Positions 53,564 to 64,000 of a stretch of 64,000 nt of DNA are shown one piece after another. Origin of the DNA: Ustilago trichophora (lineage: Eukaryota > Basidiomycota > Ustilaginomycetes > Ustilaginales > Ustilaginaceae); the NCBI GenBank assembly GCA_900323505.1, contig OOIN01000005.1, forward strand, positions 620,001 through 684,000, written 5' to 3'. Under the pieces are notes generated by a model that worked only from the letters and a program-made list of their open reading frames with translations, was not told where the DNA came from and did not search any database. The translations under genes were made by a program, and so were the position numbers. Within the stretch, counting starts at the first letter, position 1; the number at the start of each line of letters is the position of its first letter.

Positions 53564-54156
53564 CGTGATGGATATGGAATCAACTCGAAAGGCTACTTTG
53601 CTTCGATGTTGTTCCGCAAGTCAGCGGGCGCTCTAGGTCGATCAGTCCAGGATCGATACCAGTAAAGAGAAGTGGATGTAAGTTGCAGCAATTCTTGCAC
53701 TGTTAATCGCTTCGGTCAAAGATGTGTAGAGAGACAGAATTGCAAAGATGGCTTCACCCGATGAACACATGCTCCACAGTCAGGTTGAGGTGTCTTGACC
53801 GTCTGTTGCTCTCAGAGCTGCAGGTCCGATAAATTTCTACACGAGGCCAGTGTGTCTCAGACCAACACTCATCGCGAGCTGACCGTCACGTGCCGTCCCA
53901 AATTTCTTTCAGATCTTACAAGATTTGTGGAAAATTCCTCGAGCCTCAACGAATGCTCAAAAGACCAGACCTGACAAAATGTCACAGTCCAGGCGTCACC
54001 ACAAGACATCAAAGCAAAGGTCTCGCACCATCCCTCATATGGCTTTCAAGCGGCCAGATATGGCAGTGGAATTCTCTGATGCTGCGATAATCGTTTCATT
54101 GTGTGACAGCAAATACATGATTGAACAAGTCAAACGTTACCGGCTAGTGCCTGCGG
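53564..54156. other. upstream region of CDC20
   Basis: About 590 bases between two minus-strand genes: the CDC20 promoter and the 3' side of the RSC-like gene. No gene is visible. Confidence 0.5.
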
Positions 54157-56694
54157 TCACGACTGACGCGCTGGCTGGCCCCGATTCGCCTGTCCAGCTG
54201 CAGGATGCGCGAATGATGGCTGCGGGTAGGGTGCCATGGCATTGGGCGGCATCAAGCGAGCTCCATGGCTCAAGCCACCAGCGGGGCTCGCGAATGCGAA
54301 AGAAGCGCTGGGTCCCGGTACCAATCGCTGCGCTTGAGGCGTCATACCAGCCCCAGCAGGATACCCTGGATGCATGCGTGCGTTGGGCGACATGGCTACG
54401 GCCTGTTGGCGAGGCTGCTGAGGCGATGGCGCCAGAGTTGGACCTGGTCGTGTTCCAGGCGAAGAACCTTGTGCGAGCGACGGTTGACGCTGCTGTGGGC
54501 CCGGACCTGGAGCACTTGGAGCACGAACAGGATCGATATCGTGGCGATCACTGTTGTGATCGTAGGTGCGGCTGGCGGCAAAACGCTCAAGGGCGCCTCG
54601 TCCACGGTCTTCGGCGTGACTGCCTCCAATATTGGTTCTGCGTGCCGACTTTTTCGCCTTGGAACCGCTACCGTCCGCCAGACGGATCGTAGTGTCGTCG
54701 CGCAATACCAAGGGTGTTTCGGAAATGACGCTTCCGGTTTTAGTGACCTTGACAACATTGGCATCGAGTGCGCCCCAGAAGCCGTCGCGGACATCACCTA
54801 GGAGGTCCGGATCGATAGCACCGCTGCTAGCGGAGAAGGCACGCAGCGTGTTCGCATCTGGCACGACGCTCTGGACAGCATCCGAGGTGAGATCGGCTGC
54901 GCGTGGCTGCAGTGCCACGAGCGAGCTGAGGGATTCTAACAAGAGGGCTGCCGTCGCTTCTTCCTCTGCACTGGGAGCCTCGTCTTCGACGGTTGACGTG
55001 CTCGCGCGGTCTGATGCCGTTGGTTGGTACGACTTTCGAAGTCGCGCCCACTGGAACTCTTGCAGTCGATGAAGCAGCATCATGTTGAAACGGAGATGTG
55101 AAGTAACCAGCTCGTCCTGGCTAAGCCTCTTCAGGCTTGCACTGACGTCGTCTCCATTGACTCCGCCCAAGAGCTTGCGCAACATGACCGCCGTTTCATC
55201 GCTCTCCGAGCCTTCCATGGAGATATCGCCATCGACATCCGCACTGGCATATCCTTTCGCCGTCGCTGAGAAAGATGCTGGTTCTGCCGGTGTGTCTGCG
55301 TCAAGGCCGTCGTCCTCCTGCTCTTCGTCGTTGTGCGCCTGGAAAGGCTTGTCGCCCCATGCCAAAGACACCGAATGCTGAGCTCGGACAGAGTTGTGCC
55401 AAAGTGTGCTGCTCGTGGAATAGCTGATGGATGAAGCCGACGAGTCGTAAGTGGGCGCAAAGGAGGCGTAGTTGCCATAGTTGAGGAACGTCACCGGTTG
55501 AGGTTTGGCCTGCGGCTGCATCGCAGCTCGTTTCGAGTCGGAACGGTGTCGATGACTATTCCTGCCTAGTCTCTGTCCGAGGGTGGGTGTTGGTACAAGG
55601 CCTTGACGTTTGAGAGTGCGCATCTGCGCTTCACTCTGTGCGCTAATCTGGACGAGGTCTGCCTGTGCGGGATCCAATTTGGCAAGCTGTGCGCGATCGA
55701 GAGCGATGGCTTTGGTGAAATAGTCGCCACGAGGCAGTCGCATATGCAAAGCATATCTGCTGGCCGCTTTATTGTCGGTTGACGAGCGGATGGGCATGAT
55801 CTTTACAGCATCGTTGTCGCCGGCGTCCTGCAAAGCCTCTGCAGCGCCGCCCTTGTGAGCGTTCTTAGCTTCCAGCAAGCGTGCCCTTTCCTCGACTACT
55901 GAGGCGAGAATCTGGCCTTTGAAAGCATCTGTGCTGATGTCTGATCGGCGCTGACGTGTTGCGAGCTGATCAACGAGGCCAAGAATGAGCGTGAGAACTG
56001 AAAGCCTTGCGAGGTCCTTGGAAGAGTGTTGAGTGACCGCTGCGGTTTGTCCCGCCTGAAGATGATTGGAGATGTCGGATTTGGCGAGGAGCGGCTCGCG
56101 CATGCTGAGCAGTCGATCTCTGAGGTCGCGCAGACTGGCACCAGGCCGCAAGACGTCTTCGAGGGCGTTAGTAAAAGAGGCGCCCAGCTTGCGCGACTTG
56201 CCCTTCCCATCTGCTTGCGTAGAATCGGATATGAGATCGACAGCATCCAAGGTGCTGAGGATGGTGGAAAGCTTCTGGGCGTCGTCGTTGCTCAAGACAA
56301 GTTCTAGCACCTTCTGAGCAGCCAAAGTAAGCTCTGCAGTTGGTGGTGAGATTGCAGATGCGCTGGAGCGGGGTATCCCTAGAAGCGATTGCATCTTCTT
56401 GGAGAGCTGCGTCCTTTTTGAGGTCGAACCCGCTGACGGTGCCCGAGTGTCAACGCCATTGGGCTTGGTGCCATCTGCAGAGGTATCTTTTGCAGCATCA
56501 TCCGCAGCATCCGCCTTGTGCTGATCGGACCCATTGGCGTCGCTGGAACCTTCTAGAGGCTCATCTCCGCGCTTGCGCTTGCGGTCGACTTTGGTAGGCG
56601 AGGCGGAGGGTGACATTGCCGATGGTTCTGGTGTTGTAGCTGAGGCGTCCGCGTTCCGCGCGCCACGCGTAGATCTGCGTAGTGGAGACGTCAT
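54157..56694 (-). CDS. nuclear, possibly RSC/SWI-SNF-associated protein (Rsc58-like?)
   Basis: An 845-residue single-exon protein. The N-terminus is basic with likely nuclear-import signals (RRSTRGAR, DRKRKRGDE) in disordered sequence. A helical region of about residues 120-260 follows. Then come HMRLPRGDYFTKAIALDRAQ and VTFLNYGNYASFAPTYDSS, which remind me of fungal Rsc58 chromatin-remodelling subunits; this is recall without alignment, so the name is tentative. The middle has an acidic patch, and the last 150 residues are Pro/Gly/Gln-rich and disordered. The frame stays open to a TTG at 56721; the ATG at 56694 is the first in-frame ATG and starts MTSPLRRSTRG. Alternative: a smut nuclear protein of unknown function. 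Confidence 0.5.
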   Translation of the reverse strand: MTSPLRRSTRGARNADASATTPEPSAMSPSASPTKVDRKRKRGDEPLEGSSDANGSDQHKADAADDAAKDTSADGTKPNGVDTRAPSAGSTSKRTQLSKKMQSLLGIPRSSASAISPPTAELTLAAQKVLELVLSNDDAQKLSTILSTLDAVDLISDSTQADGKGKSRKLGASFTNALEDVLRPGASLRDLRDRLLSMREPLLAKSDISNHLQAGQTAAVTQHSSKDLARLSVLTLILGLVDQLATRQRRSDISTDAFKGQILASVVEERARLLEAKNAHKGGAAEALQDAGDNDAVKIMPIRSSTDNKAASRYALHMRLPRGDYFTKAIALDRAQLAKLDPAQADLVQISAQSEAQMRTLKRQGLVPTPTLGQRLGRNSHRHRSDSKRAAMQPQAKPQPVTFLNYGNYASFAPTYDSSASSISYSTSSTLWHNSVRAQHSVSLAWGDKPFQAHNDEEQEDDGLDADTPAEPASFSATAKGYASADVDGDISMEGSESDETAVMLRKLLGGVNGDDVSASLKRLSQDELVTSHLRFNMMLLHRLQEFQWARLRKSYQPTASDRASTSTVEDEAPSAEEEATAALLLESLSSLVALQPRAADLTSDAVQSVVPDANTLRAFSASSGAIDPDLLGDVRDGFWGALDANVVKVTKTGSVISETPLVLRDDTTIRLADGSGSKAKKSARRTNIGGSHAEDRGRGALERFAASRTYDHNSDRHDIDPVRAPSAPGPGPQQRQPSLAQGSSPGTRPGPTLAPSPQQPRQQAVAMSPNARMHPGYPAGAGMTPQAQRLVPGPSASFAFASPAGGLSHGARLMPPNAMAPYPQPSFAHPAAGQANRGQPARQS

Positions 56695-58724
56695 CGTGGT
56701 CGAGGTTGGATAGGCGACCAATCCGAAACCGCGTCACGCCTCGTTGGCAGCCGCTCAAGAGGGACGATGTCAGCGACAGCGAATGCGGCGGTGGCGATGT
56801 CGTGTGAGATGAGGTGATCGACAAACGTTCTGCAGGAAGGTGGACGGAAGGGCCGAAGAGAGGTTTGCAATCGTCGGAAAGAGAGCGTGTGATTCGAGAA
56901 ACAACGCGCGGTGAAGTGGAGCGCGTATGCGTAAATGGGTGTTGCCGACGCGGAAGAAATTCGGGAACAAGGAGCGTGGCGGTGATGATAGACAGTTTTA
57001 GAGCACGACAAGGGCAGGAAAAAAGATGCAGGAGCGGAAGATGGGCCGATCGAGACGCAGAGGGGACAGGAGAGTTGGATGGAGATGGTCAAGGCTGCTC
57101 GATGGTTGATGTGAGCGACTCAAGGTTGAATCAAAAGCGCGTGTGCTTCAGCTGACGTTGGAGCGTCGGCTTGCAGAGCTGCCGACCTGCCTGGAAGAGC
57201 GCAGAGGAGAGAAACAAGACTCTTTTTGACTCCAAAGCACAATCTTGCGGATCCAGTTTTTTTCGAAAAATTGCACCCAAATTTGCTTCTTACGCACACA
57301 CGCACACACGGGTTGAAATGCCTGCTAGATTCATTAGACTGATGAAGTGCCGCGACGGATGGTCCCACCGAAAAGAGCCTATCCTCAACTGCGCTTTTGC
57401 TACTTAACTGACTGAGCTTCTTCAGGCTATGGTGACGAGGCTTAGCAGAGCAGCGCATCCGTTTGCGACGACTGTTGATCGCTTGCTCTCTTATCCAATC
57501 AAGCTTGGAAGGTGGTCGAGAATGTGGCAGACAAGCGGCCTTGATCGGCAGCATGCCAATAAGCAAGTGCAAGGCAAGGCGAGCTGGCAAAGTGGATGCG
57601 CAGAAGCGGAGATGCCAGGCTGTCCGCATTTACCCACACTATCGTTTCGAGACGGTGTCGAACCAAAGTGCAGGATTGCTTTGTGAGGGAGATTGGTTCT
57701 TATTGATCTTGTTGAGATCCAAGGCCGGCTTTCATGGACGCCGAGCTTGCATGTCGGGAGTCTCTCTTTTCAAGCAGCTCTCTCGAGGATTGCAGTCACC
57801 GCTCCGCGGCACTTGCATGGGAGAGCCACCGGACTTGTTGATTACGCATGTTTCTCCTACTAGCCGAAGCTATTCAACTGTCTTGAGATGCCCACAAACA
57901 CTATCTGTAGACGAATGACGGGGTTGCAACCTTTTTGCGGAGAACAGCAGAAGCTTAAAGCTTGCTCGAAAGGCTGCTTGAATTATCGACGCGAAGCGAC
58001 AGCGACACGACGCATCCTTTACGAGACCTTCAACAAAACCACTCTGCACAAATCCTTATACGCAAGCTTTGTGCATCCGTCAGAGATCGGACGCGGCCAC
58101 TGTAGTCCTTTGAGCCTCCCTTTTAATCGACTGAATGATATGATAAGGTTAGGATTGCAGCTCAGTTGCGGCATTCCCGTTGCGCAACCAGAGGTGGCGC
58201 ATTGGCCATTTGTTGAGCTGTAAAGCCGGCGGTCAGAGGACCCAAGCGGAAGAGATGGACAACGACAAAGTGTCACATCTACAATCACTCCATCATCAAA
58301 AACAACGGACAGGACCGAAATCCCACAATCAGCACATGTGATCAGCTTGTATAAAGATAGAGGCCATCAACCATTTCCGCCCCATTCTGTTCCTCGTGTC
58401 AACCTGGACAACCAATCAAGCTTTCATGTAGTTCCATGTTCCTCTCCAGCTCCGCAATATCCCCGCAAGCTTTGACAGGAACCTATCATTATTCGTCCCG
58501 CACTCCTAATGTGAGTCTTGGGGCTTTCCGACCGTCCTTGCCGCAGATGGTTTTCAAAGCCTTCTGCAACAGTGCTGACCTCACTTTCACTGTACTACTG
58601 ACTTGAGGTATGCACTCAGACGCTGATCTCCTAACCATCGCTATTTGCCGCCAAACCACTCCAACTATCAGCTATCCTCCCTCGTTCAACCTGCTTGACA
58701 CTCAGCCTGATTTTGAAATCTGCC
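56695..58724. other. divergent intergenic region upstream of the CCCH gene
   Basis: About 2 kb between the RSC-like gene (-) and the CCCH gene (+). Only short frames without recognisable features are present. It holds both promoters. Confidence 0.5.
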
Positions 58725-59055
58725 ATGGATACTGGCCCCAGCGCCGCTTTCGACCCTGCCCGTTTTCTTTCCAATATTGCCTACCCTCTACCCATGCCTC
58801 ACCATGTTGTGGCTTCCCAAAAGACGCAGGTCAGCCCTGCTCTTCCTCCTCCCTTGAAGAATCCAGAGATCAGTCAGATCTGGAAAGCGGACGCACGTCG
58901 CGACGCTCGACGCCTCGATGAATTGCTCGACAACGAGCTCGAGTTGCTTGGCTGCCTCAATCTCAACAGCTCGAGCGGCGATGATGCTCGCAATCAGCTA
59001 CAATACCGCGCACCCAACTGGCCCTGCGTTGGCCTAAGTGAGGATGTGCAGCAGA

Positions 59056-59104
<49 letters not shown>

Positions 59105-60345
59105 CTGGCTAAGCAGCGACGCTGCGCTCTCTTCCTCCCCCGGATCCGAGGTTAGCTACCCGTCTTGTCCCAATCCCGACTTTCAGCATCCTACCATTCT
59201 GGGTATGTCTAATCAAGGCCACGATACAAAAGATGGTCCGATTGAGTGGGCTTCCCACTCCAGCTGGTCCGTCACCGCTCAGAACCTGCCTCCCCCTTTC
59301 TACCCTGACATCGGCGCTGAATGTAGAACGAGCCCCTCACCCGATAGTGCCCATGGCTCTGATACCGACTCCCTCGGTTCATCGAGCTATGGCAGACAAG
59401 CCTCGTTCAGCCCAATTCATCAACAGGCAGGCTTGACACCAATCGAATCCATGCACTTGCAACAGCTCGGAATCTACAACAACCAAGAGCGCAACGAACC
59501 CGTTTCTAGCCAGGCTCAGCATCAGACGTCTCAGGCTCCGGTTAAATCCGAGCTATTCGCCGCCAAGGTTGATACTGCGGCCTCTTCAAAGCTTCTAGCT
59601 GCCTCTTCTCAAGCCTCCATGCTCGCAAGCCAGTTGCACAGTCAATGCGGCTGGCAGTATGGTAAGTCGATGACAAACTTCATTCCTGTAGGGTTCCTGC
59701 TTGTTCAGACCGATGCCAATCATTCGAACGATTGGCAGGCCATGGGACCGTTCGACGGCCCTTCCCCTAAAAATCGCAAGGCGGAGCTATACAAGACCGA
59801 AATGTGTCGCAACTGGGAGGAAAAGGGTTCCTGCGAATACGGAAGGTAGGTCTCAGCCCTTCTCAAGCCACACCTCCGTGTATCAGCTGCTTACCCTCGC
59901 TCGCTACATGCGTTGCTGTGATAGTCGATGCCAATTTGCTCATGGACACCAAGAGCTGCGTTCCATTGTCCGCGATCCTCGTTGGAAGACAAAGCCTTGC
60001 AGGTCGTTCGTACAGTGAGTGTTTGACTCTTCGGGTGCGTGCCAGCCTCTGTCCGATACTTGTCTCCACCATACTGATACATCGGCGTCGATGCTCTTTG
60101 ATGATGTGCCACTGCTTTGTAGATATGGTTACTGTCCGTACGCCAAACGATGCTGGTAAGTTGGGGTAGTCAGACGGCATGGACGGACCGCGAGTCTCTG
60201 TCTGACCTTTGACATCGACTGTAATTTCTACTCGAATAGCTTCCGTCACGACCAGGGTATCGCTGCGTCTCTGCCCTCGTCCACCAACACAGCTAGAAGC
60301 TCGCTCCTTCAGAGGGTAGGCGTGATGCCCAACTGCAGTGACTGA
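58725..60345 (+). CDS. TIS11/TTP-type tandem CCCH zinc-finger protein (four exons)
   Basis: Exons 58725-59845, 59925-60014, 60123-60155 and 60240-60345 join in phase into 449 residues. The two fingers appear only after splicing: YKTEMCRNWEEKGSCEYGSR followed by CQFAH, and KPCRSFVQYGYCPYAKRC followed by CFRH. Both fit C-x8-C-x5-C-x3-H with the (R/K)YKTE-type lead-in that defines TTP/TIS11 proteins. Such proteins bind AU-rich elements in mRNA 3' ends and promote decay (yeast Cth1/Cth2, fission yeast Zfs1). The N-terminal 350 residues are disordered with a polyglutamine run at about 113-129. A GTAAGT inside exon 1 (near 59663) has no acceptor that keeps the frame, so I left it unspliced. The start is MDTGPSAAFDP. 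Confidence 0.88.
59058..59103. repeat. (CAG)n repeat encoding polyglutamine
   Basis: About 15 uninterrupted CAG codons inside exon 1 of the CCCH gene, encoding glutamine. The pure codon run makes length variation between strains likely. Confidence 0.95.
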
Positions 60346-60569
60346 CAAACGAGTCGACCTCGATCGAGAAGCGCCTCAGTCTGGATCGAAGTGATCAAAC
60401 AAAAGGGTCCAAAGAAGAATATACACACCAAACGAAACAAAGAAAGGAAAAGAGAATCTGGCTCGGATGTAGGAACGAAAAGAAAGAAATGCGAAAGAGC
60501 TTGATTGATATGTGAAGGGTATGGTGAGGGATCTATGGTGCAGATGCAGTGTAGTTGGCGATGCGCGTT

Positions 60570-61751
60570 TCAGTAATCAGTCTGCGTCGTCTGATCGCGA
60601 ACGACAGGTGTGGCTCGAGGGTAGACGTACTTCTCGTTGTACTCGGTAAGGACTGCAGCTTGAACGACGCCCTTGTCCTTGATGAGTTGCTGATACTGAT
60701 GCAGAATGAGATGTACTGGTGCTGATACAGCTACGAGCAAGAAGAAGAAGACGAACCAGGAGAATGCACCCATGTCTACCAACGCCGCTGCAGGATAGAT
60801 GACTGCATGTGCAGGAGAAAAGGTAGCGAAGAGATTGGCTGTGTATGGGCTTGGATCCCACATCAAGAGCTGACGTATGCCATGTTTCGAATGTACACTG
60901 GAGCTTGTTGGCTCGTACGGCTTGGACTGAGCGTAGAACTTGTACGCTCGACGCTTGGTGAAGAAGATCCAGGCGTTGGCACAGCTCGTGACGAAAATGA
61001 TGAGGAAGGTGGCGACGGATGCGAATCGGAAGAAGCGATCGGAAGCCTGGTAGACGGCGCTTTTGCGGGAGTGTCTTTTGAGCGCATCGATCATGGCGTA
61101 TTCGTCGCCTGTATGGCTGACGAGGTACTCGTAGGCGATGGCTGGGTTCTGGGCTCTTCGGTAGGCTGGCTTGTTCATGAACCATGCTCCCAGACTCGAT
61201 TCTGGGGAGAGAAGCAAAGCGAGCAGCGACAGAGCGTGAAGGATGACACCGAGGACATTGCCGGCTTGATCCGCGAAGAGCTGTTCCTCGATATCGAGAA
61301 CCGACGATGTGAGGCGATAGTAGGTATCGACAGGCCATTGCTGGATGCGCTCGAGTAAGGGCCGCTTTCGGACGAAGCGTTTCCGTGTCGTCTGGACCGA
61401 GACGAGCGGTGTTGAAGCTTCATCGCCCGGAAAAAGGCTGTTGGCTTGTTCGAGTCCGTCAACTGGTTGCTGAGGGACAAGGCTAGAAGAGCTTGAAGCG
61501 TAGGCTTCTTGGCTGCCAAGACGAGGTACGGTGCGCACAAGAGGAGATCCGGGCATGGATGACGGCGTACCGCCTCGAAAGGATGGAGAGGCGGATCCAT
61601 AAGCGCCACTTCTCTGCAGTGGAGAGTCCGCTATGCTTGCACGACCTCGAGAGGCGCGAGAGGCGCGCCATCCTGGCTGACCGAAGGCGACACCCTTGCG
61701 ATAGGCTGGCGAGCCTGGTGAAGGTGCTGGCGAAGTTGGATAGCTGGCCAT
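60570..61751 (-). CDS. NUR1: nuclear rim protein Nur1-like
   Basis: A 393-residue membrane protein of the Nur1/DUF2418 family, inner nuclear membrane proteins that tether rDNA or heterochromatin in yeasts (family knowledge). The N-terminal 100 residues are Ser/Gly/Pro-rich and disordered. Then come RKRPLLERIQQWPVDTYYRL, a first hydrophobic segment (AGNVLGVILHALSLLALLLS), a second (FASVATFLIIFVTSCANAWI), KRRAYKFYAQSKPYE and a third pair around MGAFSWFVFFFLLVAVSAPV. The C-terminal signature VQAAVLTEYNEKYVYPRATP ends the domain. The open frame upstream of the ATG at 61751 has no family resemblance. Confidence 0.85.
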   Translation of the reverse strand: MASYPTSPAPSPGSPAYRKGVAFGQPGWRASRASRGRASIADSPLQRSGAYGSASPSFRGGTPSSMPGSPLVRTVPRLGSQEAYASSSSSLVPQQPVDGLEQANSLFPGDEASTPLVSVQTTRKRFVRKRPLLERIQQWPVDTYYRLTSSVLDIEEQLFADQAGNVLGVILHALSLLALLLSPESSLGAWFMNKPAYRRAQNPAIAYEYLVSHTGDEYAMIDALKRHSRKSAVYQASDRFFRFASVATFLIIFVTSCANAWIFFTKRRAYKFYAQSKPYEPTSSSVHSKHGIRQLLMWDPSPYTANLFATFSPAHAVIYPAAALVDMGAFSWFVFFFLLVAVSAPVHLILHQYQQLIKDKGVVQAAVLTEYNEKYVYPRATPVVRDQTTQTDY

Positions 61752-62280
61752 TGCTGGGCAATGTAGCGACTGGAATTTGGGACGATTAGCAGATGAAAGC
61801 TGAGCTTGGCTGAGCGCGATAGGTTGAAGGTGGTAACTAGAGCTGCCTTTCGTGATCACAAGCTGTACAGTACGTGGTGTGATGTTAAGAAGTGAACTAG
61901 AAGTGGTACGTGCAGCTGTTTCAGGGTCCAAGCAACTTATGGAAGATCGGCATCGACCTCGAACCAACACAACCGACGCATGTCAATTTCAACTTGTCTA
62001 AAAGCAATGATCTCACACTCTGCACGTGATGTCAAAAGGCAAGAGCTTTGGCTGATTTTTCTTCTTTTTCTGCTCTTTGCAAGTTTTCTGATTTGCCTCG
62101 GCAAGAGAAGCTGTGCAAACAGCAAGACTAGAAAAGCTTGTCGAGTGCAAGCCTCTTCTTTCTTCTTCTCTTCGAACAAAAATCCAAGAAGGTACGTACC
62201 CACAGGCTCCAACATTGTCACCGCTACATGTGCGATACAACAACATCAGTCCCCAATCCGCAACAGCATGCTAACGACAT

Positions 62281-62963
62281 ATGCTGCTCCTCTTCAACGC
62301 AATGCAATGCAATGCCATGCCAAAACAGACACAAAAGTTCGAGCTTGGACTTTTTCTCCGTGCCAAGTTCGCGTTCCCGTCTTCAAGAGTAACAGAAGGA
62401 GTTGGCTCAAAGAAAGCCTTCCCTTCCGTCGTGTCTGCTCCTCGTGGCAGATGTGATGGGTCGTTGCTTCTGCTGAGACCGGCGAGGCCTGATCCACCGT
62501 ATTCGCTTGCGATGTTGACGCGATGGCCCGAGGATGGCGATGGTGAGTCTCTTCGTGAGAATCCCGACGCACATCGTCCCAGGATCTAGGTCATCGCGGA
62601 GGTGGATTGGGTCGTTTGCAAGTCGGCAGCGTTCTCGACCGACATATCCTTGTCATCCAGATTCCGTTTGCATTCGCAGGCCCGCTTGGTTGGTACTGCC
62701 AGGTAAGTTGTTTCGTCCCCATCTCGCTCTCGCTCTCGCTCTCGATCCTCCTCTCCCTCTTCGTGTCTGCCACCTCGCTGCGAAAGCGGTAGAGGTGGCT
62801 CCAAGCCTTGAGGTAAGTTTCTCAGTTCCCCTTTCCCACACGATCGAGTACACGCCAAGCCACGGAGGAGAACGACGACAGCGATGATGAGCAACCAGTG
62901 TCGCCCCAGACTGCAACTATATTGAAGAGTGACTATAGCATACAGCCAAACATGCATCACTGA
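62281..62963 (+). CDS. cryptic multi-exon gene of unknown function (3' exons)
   Basis: A model built from splice sites. One exon ends at 62542 (GTGAGT donor; coding FPSVVSAPRGRCDGSLLLLR to TRWPEDGD). The next is 62590-62702 (LGRLQVGSVLDRHILVIQIP to FAGPLGWYCQ, GTAAGT donor). The last is 62826-62963, after TTTCTCAG, encoding RQATEENDDSDDEQPVSPQT to DYSIQPNMHH and a stop. All phases match, and the last exon is strikingly protein-like. The first intron is only 47 bases, which is short. The 5' end is unknown: a further exon near 62007-62192 (a Leu/Phe-rich membrane segment, GTACGT donor) could belong. It would be divergent from NUR1. I recognise no family. Confidence 0.42.

Positions 62964-64000
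<1,037 letters not shown>

Noticed and set aside
59663..59709. Additional intron in exon 1 of the CCCH gene (GTAAGT donor)
   Set aside because: The plausible TTGTTCAG acceptor gives a 47-base intron that breaks the frame before the zinc fingers; the unspliced frame is open.

Overview
This window is nuclear DNA of a basidiomycete fungus, most likely a smut of the Ustilaginaceae (Ustilago/Sporisorium type) or a close yeast relative. The reasons are: long intron-poor genes with a few short GT-AG introns, serine/alanine-rich basidiomycete proteins, a Ras2/RasB-class GTPase of 192 residues, a single large glucan synthase gene, and intergenic DNA rich in CT/GA, CA and CTTC microsatellites. There is no operon, CRISPR, prophage or recognisable intact transposon. 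I cannot fix the species from sequence alone.

Layout. 0-10.4 kb: a Yippee protein, a secreted GPI-type protein, a paraoxonase-like membrane protein (-), ribosomal protein eL19 (-), a cryptic small membrane protein (-), and ribosomal protein eS27, whose first exon appears to be only the ATG. 11-17.6 kb (all -): an acidic two-exon protein, a Pfa4-type palmitoyltransferase, the SNARE Ykt6 (three exons) and a CENP-L/Fta1-like kinetochore protein. 19-32 kb: the beta-1,3-glucan synthase FKS1 (-), split in this sequence by a one-base frameshift, stands head to head with a GH72 glucanosyltransferase (+) across a 5.8-kb spacer without convincing genes. 32-40.3 kb: a rhomboid protease (-), an Iwr1-like factor (+) and Ras2 (+), the last behind a leader of about 1 kb without any ATG. 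42.7-56.7 kb (all -): a C2H2 zinc-finger protein, ESCRT factor Vta1, helicase subunit Mcm4, APC/C activator Cdc20 and a putative RSC-type chromatin protein. 58.7-64 kb: a TIS11-type CCCH protein (+), nuclear rim protein Nur1 (-), a cryptic multi-exon gene (+), and the start of a Rab11-type GTPase cut by the window edge.

Most genes are housekeeping: translation, secretion and lipidation (Pfa4, Ykt6, Rab11, Vta1), cell-wall glucan synthesis and remodelling (FKS1 with GH72), and chromosome cycle (Mcm4, Cdc20, CENP-L). I see no clear new multi-gene system. The notable items are the FKS1 frameshift, the ATG-free ras2 leader, an inverted ACGCG (MCB-like) repeat upstream of MCM4, gene models hidden by introns (12.0-12.25 kb, 7.6-8.4 kb, 62.3-63.0 kb), and a recurrent GTACAGTAC motif scattered through intergenic DNA. 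Splice sites were placed by eye from GT/AG consensus, phase and protein similarity.
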